Of a stretch of DNA of 64,000 nucleotides, positions 44,874 to 54,488 are shown one piece after another (position 1 is the first letter of the stretch; every line of letters begins with the position of its first letter). The stretch lies in NCBI GenBank assembly GCA_963727755.1, contig CAVSHN010000011.1, forward strand, positions 215,412 to 279,411, written 5' to 3'. The notes below the pieces were generated by a model. It made no database searches. It was not told where the DNA came from and saw only the letters and a list, made by a program, of their open reading frames with translations. The DNA comes from DASYAN01 sp963727755 (lineage in GTDB: Bacteria > Chloroflexota > Ktedonobacteria > Ktedonobacterales > Ktedonobacteraceae). A program made the translations under genes and the position numbers.

Positions 44874-46089
44874 TCACTGTTCAGTGGCTTTGATATGCCA
44901 GCACTCGCGAGCAATTTCCCAATCTTCCTCAGTATGGACAACCAGGACCCGTACGGCAGATTTTGGGGTTGCAATATCCTGATCAGCAGGTGAAGCAGCA
45001 TTTTTGGCTGGATCTAGCTGGAGGTCGAGGAAGCTAAAGGCTGCACAAGTCTTTGCTCGTACTTCTGGTGAGTTCTCGCCCACTCCTCCAGTGAATGTAA
45101 GCACGTCTATTCCTGCTAGCGAAGCGATCATTGCGCTGATGAAGTAGCGTAGTCGATAGACATACATCGACAGAGCCAGTTTGGCGCGTTGATTGCCCTC
45201 TTTGATTGCATGTAGAACCTCTCGCAGATCGCCTGACACACCGGAAATGCCCTTGAGTCCTGACTCTTTGTTAAGTATCTGGTCGAGTTGTGCTGCCGAG
45301 TAGCCGTATTCTCGCTGCAGGTAGAGCAGGATGCTGGGATCAACAGATCCTGAGCGGGTTCCCATCATCAGGCCTTCCAGGGGAGTAAAGCCCATTGTGG
45401 TATCGATACTCTGCCCAGCGCGGATGGAGGCCAGTGAGCAACCATTGCCTATGTGGCAGTTGATGATGCGCAGTGATTTGGGGTCTCGTCCTACAATTTG
45501 GGCGCTACGCCGTGCGCAATACTGATGACTGATGCCATGGAAGCCATAGCGGCGAATGCCCTGCTCAAACCAGCTATAGGGACCGGAGATATCATCGCTT
45601 CCGGTAAGAGGTGACTATGATAGGCTGTATCGAAGACAGCAACCTGGGGGATATTGTCAAGGATGCGTTCAGTTGTCTCGATTACACTCAGGTTATCAGG
45701 ATTATGCAATGGCGCAAATGAGGCGAAGCGCCTAATTTCGGCCTTAACCTCTGGCGTGATGAGGACGCTCTGGCTATAATGTGGCCCTCCATGCACGACG
45801 CGATGCCCAACAATATCAATATCGGTAAGTTGGGAGATAACCTGAATTGGCCGTTCCACAGTGTTTGTAGCATTTGCTCGATAGTGTCTGAGCGTGCTTG
45901 GATTGGCCGTTCCTCTATGATCTTATGCCCGTTAGCTGTTATCTTAAGTTTTGCCACTCCTTTTTTTTGCGTCCAGTCTGCATCGGCAGCCCACAAAGGA
46001 GCAGGAGGAGTATCTGGTGTATTATCAATAATATCGTACAAACGACTTTTCTGGCTACTAGAACCAGCATTAAACACAAGTATTTTCAT
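44874..46089 (-). CDS. ackA: Acetate kinase (several frameshifts)
   Basis: Acetyl-phosphate plus ADP to acetate plus ATP. Starts MKILVFNAGSSSQKSRLYDI at 46089; then in other frames VGHRVVHGGPHYSQSVLI, FAPLHNPDNLSVIETTERI, VAVFDTAYHSHLLPE, and TTMGFTPLEGLMMGTRSGSV plus FTGGVGENSPEVRAKTCAAF to the stop at 44874. All acetate kinase active-site motifs (NAGSSS, HRVVHGG, DTAFH-like, GFTPLEG, GVGEN) are retained. Total span gives about 405 residues, normal. At least three shifts. Four bases after xfp: one operon. Confidence 0.85.
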
Positions 46090-46092
46090 CAG

Positions 46093-48439
46093 TCAGTCCA
46101 CACCCAATCTTGCACCTCTGGCATATCTTCGAAGTGAGTCCGTATGTAGCTGGCATGTTTGGTGAGTATGGCTTTGCATTCTTGGATCAGTGGAGGAACA
46201 AAATGTTGCACACGCTTCTGCATATCGCATCGCCATCATGCAGAGGTGATAGCGACTGATCCCATTGAGCACGACCATATCAAAAGGTGTGGTAGTTGTT
46301 CCCTGTTCATTAAACCCTCGCACATGGAAACGATCTGGGTTGGGGCGTCCGTGGACCAGTTGGTGGATTGCTCCTCGGTAACCGTGGAAGGCAAACACGA
46401 CGGGCTTATCTTCTGTGAAAAGCTCGACGAAGGCTGCCTGCTATCTGGCCCGTGGGTGTACATATGGCATATAAAGAGTCATTAGATCGACAACATTCAC
46501 GACGCTAGGGTTTTGAGTTGGGGATATGGTGACGTAACCACCATGCTGCGGCCACAGTCTCCATCGTCATCACATCGCCTGCGCAGGCCAGTACAACATC
46601 AGGCTCAAGATCGTCAGTATTGCTTGCCCAGTCCCAAGTGGAAAAGCCACGAGTGCAATGGTCAATGGCTTGTGGCATGGTAAGAAATTGTAGGTGTGGT
46701 TGCTTATCGACGACGATCAGATTGACATAATTGCGACTGTGCAAACAATGGTCTGCGACAGAGAGCAGGCAATTAGCATCTGGTGGAAATAGACGCGTGA
46801 GACAGTACCTTTTCTGAAGAGAGCTGTATCGATAAGTCCGGGACCTTGATGGCTGAAACCATTATGATCATTACGCCAGCAAGTAGATGTCAGGAGAATG
46901 TTCAGTGAGGCAATCGGTTCGCGCCAGGGAAATAGAATAGCCCCTTCTAGCCACTTGCCATGTTAAATCATCATTGAGTCAACAATCATAGCAAATGCTT
47001 CATACGTAGCGAATAGCCCTGTCGTCCTGTAAGCAGGTAACCTTCCAACCATCCCTCGCAGAGATGTCACTCACACCTCCATAACCCTTCCATAGGAGAG
47101 AGATGATAATCAATCGGGATAATTTTTTCCTCAAACGTGCGATTTTCTACCTCAAAAACATCTCCAAGACGGTTTGAATTAGTTTCATCGGGGCAGAAAA
47201 ACGGAAATTCTGCTGTTTGGCATTTGGCAAAGACATCTCGCATCAACTCGGCCGACAAGCGGTCGAGTATTGCCATAGTACACTATAGCAGGCTTTTTCA
47301 CATTGACGGCATATTCCCGAAAGTCGGGCATATCCAGATCGATCAGCAACTTGCCTCCATTGGCATGTGGATTAGCCCCCATTCTGCGATCGCCTTGCGA
47401 GCGAGTAGCGACTTCTGGAATAAACGTCCTTGCTGATCCAACAAGTCCTCTGGTTTGAACTCCGCATCCAATTCTTCCAATATTTGCAAATGGTTGGGAT
47501 TTGTCTTGACTTCTGCTACAGGTACCTGATGTGAACGGAAAGTGCCCTCGATCGGTTGTCCATCTACTACTTTTGGTCCGGTCCATCCTTTAGGGGTACG
47601 CAAGACAATGGCTGGCCAACGTAGATTTTTTGTGGAGCCGTACTGACGTGCATCTTCTTGCACTTGGAGAATTTTGCATAGCATATTTCTAGTGTTTCAG
47701 CAAAGGCTTGATGCGTGGTCATGGGATTGGTACCCTCTACGAAGTGGACATCGTAACCATGACCTGAGAGCAATTGCAGAATCGATGTATCATCGGCACG
47801 TCCAAGAACGGTTGGGCCAGAAATCTTATACTCATTGAGATGCAAAATGGGCAAGACAGCGCCATCGCGGGCGGGATGTAAGAACTTGATACTTTTCCAA
47901 GACCCTTCTAGTGGTCCAGTTTCTGCTTCGCCATCCCCGATGACGGCGGCGACGATCAAGTCTGGATTATCGAAGGCAGCGCCAAAGGCGTAAGTAAGCA
48001 CATAGCCTAACTCGCCTCCTTCATGAATTGAGCCGGGGGTAGGAACGCTCACGTGGCTTGGCACGCCACCGGGTGTTGAGAACTGGCGAAAGAGGTGGCG
48101 TATGCCTTCAGCATTCTGACCAATTTCTGGATAAATCTCGCTATAGGTACCTTCGAGATAGACATTAGCCAAGACAGCGGGTCCGCCGTGTCCTGGTCCG
48201 GCCAGATAGATCATATTGACATTGTGATCTTTAATCAGTCGGTTCAAGTGAACGTAAATGAAGCTCAATCCGGGTGAAGTTCCCCAATGTCCCAACAATC
48301 GTGGTTTAATATGCTCGGGTCGTAGAGGTTCTCTCAGAAGAGGATTATCCTGTAAATAAATCTGGCCGATGGTCAGATAGTTAGCTGCATTCCAATATCT
48401 ATGAATAAGGTTGAGGCGTGTCTGATCAATTTTTGTCAT
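46093..48439 (-). CDS. xfp: Xylulose-5-P/fructose-6-P phosphoketolase (many frameshifts)
   Basis: Thiamine-dependent cleavage giving acetyl-phosphate. N-terminal 265 residues are intact: YWNAANYLTIGQIYLQDNPL, YLAGPGHGGPAVLANVYLEG, GGELGYVLTYAFGAAFDNPD, VAAVIGDGEAETGPLEGSW with the cofactor motif, and LILHLNEYKISGPTVL-like text. Later pieces in alternating frames read VLRTPKGWTGPKVVDGQPIE, GANPHANGGKLLIDLDMPDF, and AWWLRHHIP, down to the stop at 46093. Span equals about 780 codons, full length. Shifts sit at runs such as AAAA near 47660 and GGGGG near 47380. Good Shine-Dalgarno AAGGAG. Operon with ackA. Confidence 0.85.
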
Positions 48440-49088
48440 GTTATGCTCCTTAATATGATTGATATCTACTCATCAACATTTAGCGTCAACACCTCTACAA
48501 CTCACTAATATTTCGCATCAACTCATTGTAGCACGCCTTTTTTAGGCGTGCAAACTCAGGTACTAATTTCAAGGTATGGTAGACCTTATCTTAGTGTATA
48601 GCATGAAATAGATTTAGCTACCATTTTCTTTGTTGACCTTTTGCTGATTACCATTAAGAAAGGTAACACACCCATGATAGGACTAGGGAGGAATGGAGAC
48701 ATAAAGGCTTCATATATCACTATCCTACCACAAGGTAAGATAGAGAGTAATTCTCAGAAATACATTATCTAAGGTTATCTAGGCTACTCCATATATAACA
48801 TTGCAAATTTAGCCTTACTCGCGAATGTATACTTTCGAGTTACTATAGTAACATAAAGCTGACACGGAAGCTATTCCATTGAGCCAGATTGAGCGTTTGG
48901 AGTGAAGGATTGCGGAATTGGGGAGGCATAGCTAGTTGACGTTTAGACAAACGGTGCTGTCAATCCAGTAAGCTATATCGGCTAATTTGGACCTATCAGT
49001 ATACTGAATAGTAGAGAGGGTGAGAGATACCTTCCAGTCCACCCATCACCTCAGGCTTTCTTTTCTAACTGAATACAAAATCCCTCTC
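48440..49088. other. Region between xfp and the CRISPR trailer end
   Basis: AT-rich, no gene. Contains a hairpin GCACGCCT/AGGCGTGC at 48531-48551 with an all-T loop. The xfp promoter should be here. No cas gene or leader. Confidence 0.55.
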
Positions 49089-50673
49089 GTCCTCTCCTCA
49101 TCTGCGCCCCATCCCCCCTATCCACCGTATTCGATGGAAGCAATAGAGAGTATCTAGACGTGTTTCAATCGCATCTGCGCCCCATCCACCCTATCCACGC
49201 CTTTAGCCGTGCCTATGGTCGTGAGATACTTGTGTTTCAATCGCATCTGCGCCCCATCCACCCTATCCACGTTGATATTGTTGGCATGATTAAAGTCCTT
49301 TCACATGTTTCAATCGCATCTGCGCCCCATCCACCCTATCCACCGCTCTCCCTCCACCTCAAGAATGGCATCAGGAGAAGTTTCAATCGCATCTGCGCCC
49401 CATCCACCCTATCCACCTCATATGGGTATAGAGCAGTATAGCCCAGTTTGGGTTTCAATCGCATCTGCGCCCCATCCACCCTATCCACAAGCAGTTTTAC
49501 GCCCAACCAGGACGCCGAGAGCAGTTTCAATCGCATCTGCGCCCCATCCACCCTATCCACTTGTCCCTGATCACGCATTGCGCGTGTCTAATCCCCGTTT
49601 CAATCGCATCTGCGCCCCATCCACCCTATCCACTTGCTCCCTGATCACGCATTGCGCGTGTCTAATCCCCGTTTCAATCGCATCTGCGCCCCATCCACCC
49701 TATCCACGAAAGTTGCATAAGAGTATCCTCTTGTGTATTTGAGTTGTTTCAATCGCATCTGCGCCCCATCCACCCTATCCACCTGACGTGATCATCCCTT
49801 GCCCTAGCAGATACGTGTGTTTCAATCGCATCTGCGCCCCATCCACCCTATCCACTGATGCCGATGCTAGCGGTTGCTTCGCTATTGATCGTTTCAATCG
49901 CATCTGCGCCCCATCCACCCTATCCACCTCGCTCGCTACTATACCCACCCTAAAATTGAACAAATGATGCGCAAAGTTTCAATCGCATCTGCGCCCCATC
50001 CACCCTATCCACGTATCCTCTGGCGATTAAAACGAGCACTTCGATCTGTTTCAATCGCATCTGCGCCCCATCCACCCTATCCACGTTGGCAGCAATGAGG
50101 TCGAGAGAGAACCTGATGATCTGTTTCAATCGCATCTGCGCCCCATCCACCCTATCCACAGTCCGATGTGCTGTCCCGAGGTTGTCCAAGTGCTCGTTTC
50201 AATCGCATCTGCGCCCCATCCACCCTATCCACTATTCTCGACATGGCGTCCTACGACTCAGTGGACACGTTTCAATCGCATCTGCGCCCCATCCACCCTA
50301 TCCACAAAGCTTTTGTGCTGCGTAGCATCAGAGGAAGATATGTTTCAATCGCATCTGCGCCCCATCCACCCTATCCACCTTCTCTATCATCCTCCTGATT
50401 CTTTCCCTCTTCAGCAGTTTCAATCGCATCTGCGCCCCATCCACCCTATCCACCTAAGACAGTATGCAGAGTATCAAGAGCGTGCAAAGAGTTTCAATCG
50501 CATCTGCGCCCCATCCACCCTATCCACCTGCCATCTGCTGACGTTGCACTGCGACCAGATGCTGTTTCAATCGCATCTGCGCCCCATCCACCCTATCCAC
50601 ACTGCTACTTTCAGACATTTCACGAACCATGTATTAGTTTCAATCGCATCTGCGCCCCATCCACCCTATCCAC
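49089..50673 (-). CRISPR. CRISPR array, 22 repeats of 37 nt, 21 spacers, no cas genes nearby
   Basis: Twenty-one identical 37-nt repeats from 49162 to 50673 and one degenerate repeat at 49089-49125. On the plus strand each begins GTTTCAATCGCATCTGCGCC and ends CCATCCACCCTATCCAC. Repeat starts: 49162, 49234, 49307, 49380, 49452, 49524, 49597, 49671, 49746, 49819, 49891, 49976, 50048, 50123, 50196, 50269, 50342, 50417, 50491, 50564, 50637. The reverse complement ends ATTGAAAC, the usual 8-nt crRNA handle of type I/III systems, so transcription is leftward. The degenerate left copy (trailer) and the promoter on the right agree. Spacers are 35-38 nt except one of 48 nt. Subtype cannot be fixed without cas genes. 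Confidence 0.97.
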
Positions 50674-51182
50674 AGCGGGGTGCCTCGCACGGCCCCGGAA
50701 GCGGCTTCCGCTTGTGCTTTTCGAGGCAGATGGCTTTGTTGCCTCATTTCTGCCCGGTTTGCCTCTTCTTAGAAGAGTATAGCGCATCCTTCTCACTTTT
50801 TCAAGCCGCTCTAGAAGCACTGCGAGGCTCCTTTGCTTAGTTTGCGAGGCACTGAGCTTGGGATTTCCACCACTTCATGCCTCGCAGTCTTTTTGGACAA
50901 AATATCAATCATAGTTGGTAGATTGTGTCCTCCCTAGGTGCATCTCCTGTTCCCAGGACTTCTACCTTGGGGGCACAAGCTCCACACAAACCATAGATCC
51001 TGATGGTATCTTCCTTCTGGTAAATCTCTTTGAGCAATAGCTCCTCTATGAGGATACACTGCTTTCGAATTCTCGAAACATTCACATACACTCTATTGTA
51101 CTCATGTGCAAAATCCTGTCAATGCTCTAGGGACACAAGTACCCCTTTTGCCATCGGGAATAGTAGAAGTGTGCGCTTTCTT
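50674..51182. other. CRISPR leader and following intergenic region
   Basis: 50674 to about 50900 is the leader side of the array, with repeated GCGAGGCA motifs on both strands (about 50683, 50821, 50843-50851, 50878-50886). A 60-codon minus-strand frame at 50909-51091 (with IRIYGLCGACAPKVE) is of doubtful reality. Confidence 0.6.
50776..50804 (-). promoter_or_regulatory. Leader promoter of the CRISPR array
   Basis: On the minus strand -35 TTGAAA (plus-strand TTTCAA at 50799-50804), 17-base spacer, -10 TATACT (plus-strand AGTATA at 50776-50781). Directed into the array; expected start about 95 bases before the first repeat. Confidence 0.7.
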
Positions 51183-52310
51183 TCATTTGTTCACTAGGAC
51201 AGGATCAAGTGCCACATCTTCATTTACTGGGGCAGAAGCCTCCGCCACTTCTTCATACACTGGGACAGGATCATTTGTCGCTACCTTGGGTTGAGATGTT
51301 CGCCTTGTGCGTATATACCATTTCCGTCCTAACCAGGCAATAGCAGCAAGTGGGACAATATAGAGACCAAAAGCAAGTAGCCAAATGAGCAAGCTTAGCA
51401 CTCCCTGACCAAAAGCTAGCGATGCACTGAAGGCATCACGGAAGATGTGTCCAACGGACCATCCATTATTGTTCGATGATGGGGTGGCAATGTCTAGCGG
51501 CTCCAGGCTAACCGAGACTGTATAGAATGTAACCTGACTGGCTAAACTATTGAGCTGCGCTTCATCGCTCTCGATCTGGCCTTCGACGTCCGTTAGTTGC
51601 TAATCAATAGCCAGAATATCGCTCAGACTCTGGGCATGACTGACTAAATCCTGCAAGCGTCCTTGCTCCACACGCAGGTTTTGCAAGCGCGATTGAGTAT
51701 CAACATAAGTAGAGGTTACATCCTGAATTGACTCGTCGAATGTTATAAGATGCCCTCCGTTGTGTATTGCGTAATCCCTCAGGTAGCGATAGATTAGTGG
51801 ATAGCGAGTTCGCCTGCACCGAGAAGGTCAATGATACATTGTAGAGATTATCATCCACTTGCTCATAGTCAGTCGCACTTCGTGGTTGCACGCGGGTCTG
51901 TTGCACCAATCCATGCTAGCAGGCTATCTGCAACCTTTCGTGTGTCTTTAACATGCAAATCTATATGGAGCGTCTTGATCAAGTATTGTGGACCAATATC
52001 CTTTGCCCGCGATGCGCCTATAGATGCTCCAGAATTCCATGTTGCCGGAGGTACTAGCCGCTACAGGAGCTACGCTTATAGCACTGATTGCTCCTACAGC
52101 TACATGTTTTTGAATAGTATGAGATGAGTTTAATGCTGCAGGTAACTCAGAGGTTCCAGTTAAGCTGTAACCTGCAAAGCTTCTGCCCACCATCAATCGG
52201 CTCATGACGAAACCAATAACGATCACAAGGATCACAACGAGGAACGTAAAACTCCCAAGCTTGAATAGGGATTGTTTCTTGCCTGTCTTGACCATCCATG
52301 AGTACTTCAT
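51183..52310 (-). CDS. DUF4349 membrane protein (frameshifted)
   Basis: ATG at 52310 follows GAGGAGGACGGCT. N-terminal transmembrane segment LFKLGSFTFLVVILVIVIGF. The middle carries the DUF4349 signature in pieces: ATDYEQVDDNLYNVSLTFSV, DTQSRLQNLRVEQGRLQDLV, and QIESDEAQLNSLASQVTFYT with VSVSLEPLD. C-terminal membrane helix LSLLIWLLAFGLYIVPLAAI then a tail with EEVAEASAPVNEDVALD. At least four frame breaks, including an apparent in-frame stop near 51600. About 370 residues if joined. Function of DUF4349 is unknown; usually a cell-surface protein. Confidence 0.65.
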
Positions 52311-52601
52311 AGCCGTCCTCCTCTTTAGAAATGTAAATTGAACAGACCAAAGGATCAAAAGATCGAAACGTTGAGAAGGTAGAAGTGCATCATGTGGTGG
52401 TTAGCTCAAAAAACATATTGTGAACTCAAAATCTAAGACCACCACTAGGTAGAATGACCATTCTGCGAAAATTCGCTGTCTTTTTCTCGCCTGAGCTTAA
52501 TAAGCTGTAGATCCTCTACCCTCTCACTATCCTGACGCTCTAGACTGGTCAATAGTTCCCTGTTGCAATGGCAGAATAGGACTGATTTGCGATTTGGTAT
52601 C
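52311..52601. other. Region between DUF4349 gene and kinase relic
   Basis: Upstream of the DUF4349 gene. The open frame 52445-52696 overlaps the kinase relic in another frame and is not protein-like. Nothing else recognised. Confidence 0.4.
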
Positions 52602-53147
52602 TTAAACAACACTCGCCAGCGCTTTTGCAAAGTCTGCGATACTCGCGAAACGCTGTTGTGGATCTTTAGCCAGTGCCTTGAGCACGATTTGCTCAACTTC
52701 CTCGGGAATAGTAGAATTGTTCTCTCGTAGACTAGGGGGCGGTGAAGATAGATGCAGATTCATGATCTCCCACTCACTAGCTCCTTGGAAGGGACGACTT
52801 CCACAAAGCCACTCATAAACAACAACTCCAAGGGAGTATTGATCGCTGGCAGGTTGAGGTTTTCCCCGGATCTGTTCTGGAGCCATATAAGGGAGTGTAC
52901 CTGCCATCTGCTGAGTGGTCATTGAATGCTCGCTATGGGCAATAACAGCAATACCAAAATCACTGAGCAGAATTTGATTCTGAGATCCTATCAGCATATC
53001 TTCTGGCTTGATATCCCGATGAATCAATTTGTTTTGATGTGCATAGTCTAAAGCTTGCCCAATCTGTTCAGTGTAGGCGATAACAGCTGGCAACGATAGC
53101 TCCCAAGCCCGTACAGAAGACTTTCTCGGAATTGTCGGGTTTCTCAT
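52602..53147 (-). pseudogene. Ser/Thr protein kinase C-lobe relic
   Basis: IAYTEQIGQALDYAHQNKLI, HRDIKPEDMLIGSQNQILLS, DFGIAV, GTLPYMAPEQIRGKPQPASD, QYSLGVVVYEWLCGSRPFQG and IVLKALAKDPQQRFASIADF. The N-lobe (glycine loop, catalytic Lys) is absent; upstream DNA instead encodes membrane-like text. The catalytic loop also reads HRDIKPED with Asp in place of the invariant Asn. I consider it a truncated, probably inactive gene. Confidence 0.75.
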
Positions 53148-53400
53148 ATGTCACTAGCAAGCGGACAACAGAGACACCCGCACGCAAAAGATCCAGATTA
53201 CCTGCTGGAGGATTCGTTAACTGGGCAGCGAAAGCAGTAGGCATTGAAGTGCGGAAGATGAGATATAGGGCAATAGAAGGTAATTGCAAGATTGCAAGAG
53301 TGAAGAGGCAAAATTTTCTTTTGATCTGGTATCGCTGGCGATCCGGTCTCATTGCAGCAATCAGCCCTAGAACTAATATTGCTACTACATAGAGTGGCAA
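53148..53400 (-). pseudogene. Fragment with two membrane segments upstream of kinase relic
   Basis: Open frame 53068-53400 reads MPLYVVAILVLGLIAAMRPD, KFCLFTLAILQLPSIALYLI, then a soluble part ending TYEKPDNSEKVF. Two hydrophobic stretches; no family recognised. It runs into the kinase relic in another frame and may be part of the same broken gene. Confidence 0.35.
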
Positions 53401-53465
53401 GAGTATTGTAGCATAAATTGCCTAGGGCTGTATATGCAGTATTAACTTGGCAATGATAAGTTCAG

Positions 53466-54138
53466 CTATACACCCAATTCGCCAGTGGAAGATTCCCTCT
53501 GTTTACTCTGCAAATAGTCTGCACAGATGCGATACGTCTCCTCCGAAATAAGGCCCTTGGACATGTAGTGAGTAAGCATGACATCTAGCTTGAGAATACT
53601 GATCAAATTATACCCATGCCGATGCAAGCGCTCAGCAGCTCCGTGTTCGCGATCAATTAACACGATGACATCTTTGACCTTCAAACCCATTTCTTCAAGG
53701 AGAGAGGCCGTGTCGAGAATACTGCTACCACGCGTGATCAAATCATCGATGATAAGTACCGTATCCCCTGGTTGAAAGCATCCCTCGATACCAGGTTTGC
53801 CTGTTCCTTCTTGACGAATACGCGCATAGATCAGAGGATTGTTCGTTTCTAGCGAGTAAGCTGTCGCCAATAGGAGCCCACCTACTGGCACTCCGGCCAC
53901 AAGTGTGAAGGGATGAACACGCGGACGACGCAATGATTGCGCTAAGTCGATTTCCTGTTGCATCAATTTACTAGCAACACGGAGAGCTGTTGGATTGCTA
54001 ATGAGAACTTTGGGATTAATAAAAATAGGTGAGCTGATCGCCGACTCACTCACGGTAAAATTACCAAATCGAATTCCCCCCTAGGTCATACAAGGCTTGT
54101 GCCAACCAGAGGTTATCAAGAGTTTGTTCTTTTGCCAC
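53466..54138 (-). CDS. pyrE: Orotate phosphoribosyltransferase (one frameshift)
   Basis: Pyrimidine synthesis: orotate plus PRPP to OMP. Core: SGAISSPIFINPK-like text (SESAISSPIFINPKVLISNP), VHPFTLVAGVPVGGLLLATA, and the PRPP motif TVLIIDDLITRGSSILDTAS. The open frame begins at 54053, but the upstream DNA encodes a natural N-terminus, GTG at 54138 after AAAGGA, reading AKEQTLDNLWLAQALYDLGG; removing one G from the run of six at about 54077 joins IRFGNFTVSES. About 223 residues, typical. Confidence 0.88.
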
Positions 54139-54488
54139 CGCAACGTCCTTTCTCGCAAAGAAGGATCTATTCTCTGAGACTCCAAGCATTTCTGCAAGGA
54201 TTTCTAGAAACTCAGCTCGCTTCTGCAAGTATAACATAGTTTTCCGTCTAAGTATAGTTACTAAAGACAGAACAGACGTTCAATTAAATGTTTAGATGAT
54301 GAGCTACAATCATGCACGAAATTGGTTGAACCAGTTGTCTATTCCTGATATACTACACCTAGCAAGATCCGAAAGGAGCAACACACATCTCTCTGTACCA
54401 AACCAGCTATTTGTGTGCTCAGATTGCATAATATAAGAAGGTCTACGACAGATCTCACTGCCTAGAAAGCTCAGGAGGAATTGGGTCC
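54139..54488. other. Divergent promoter region between pyrE and EF-G-like gene
   Basis: No gene. Contains the plus-strand promoter at 54326-54354; on the minus strand a TATACT (plus AGTATA, 54228-54233) may serve pyrE. Confidence 0.55.
54326..54354 (+). promoter_or_regulatory. Promoter of EF-G-like gene
   Basis: -35 TTGAAC at 54326-54331, 17-base spacer, -10 TATACT at 54349-54354; expected leader of about 125 bases to the ATG at 54489. Confidence 0.65.

Noticed and set aside
49160..50840. Several open frames reading FNRICAPSTLST or DRVDGAQMRLK repeats
   Set aside because: They are translations of the CRISPR repeats on both strands, not proteins.
50909..51091. 60-codon minus-strand frame with a CGACAP segment resembling a Fur C-terminus
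   Set aside because: Too short and no supporting start or neighbouring domain sequence.
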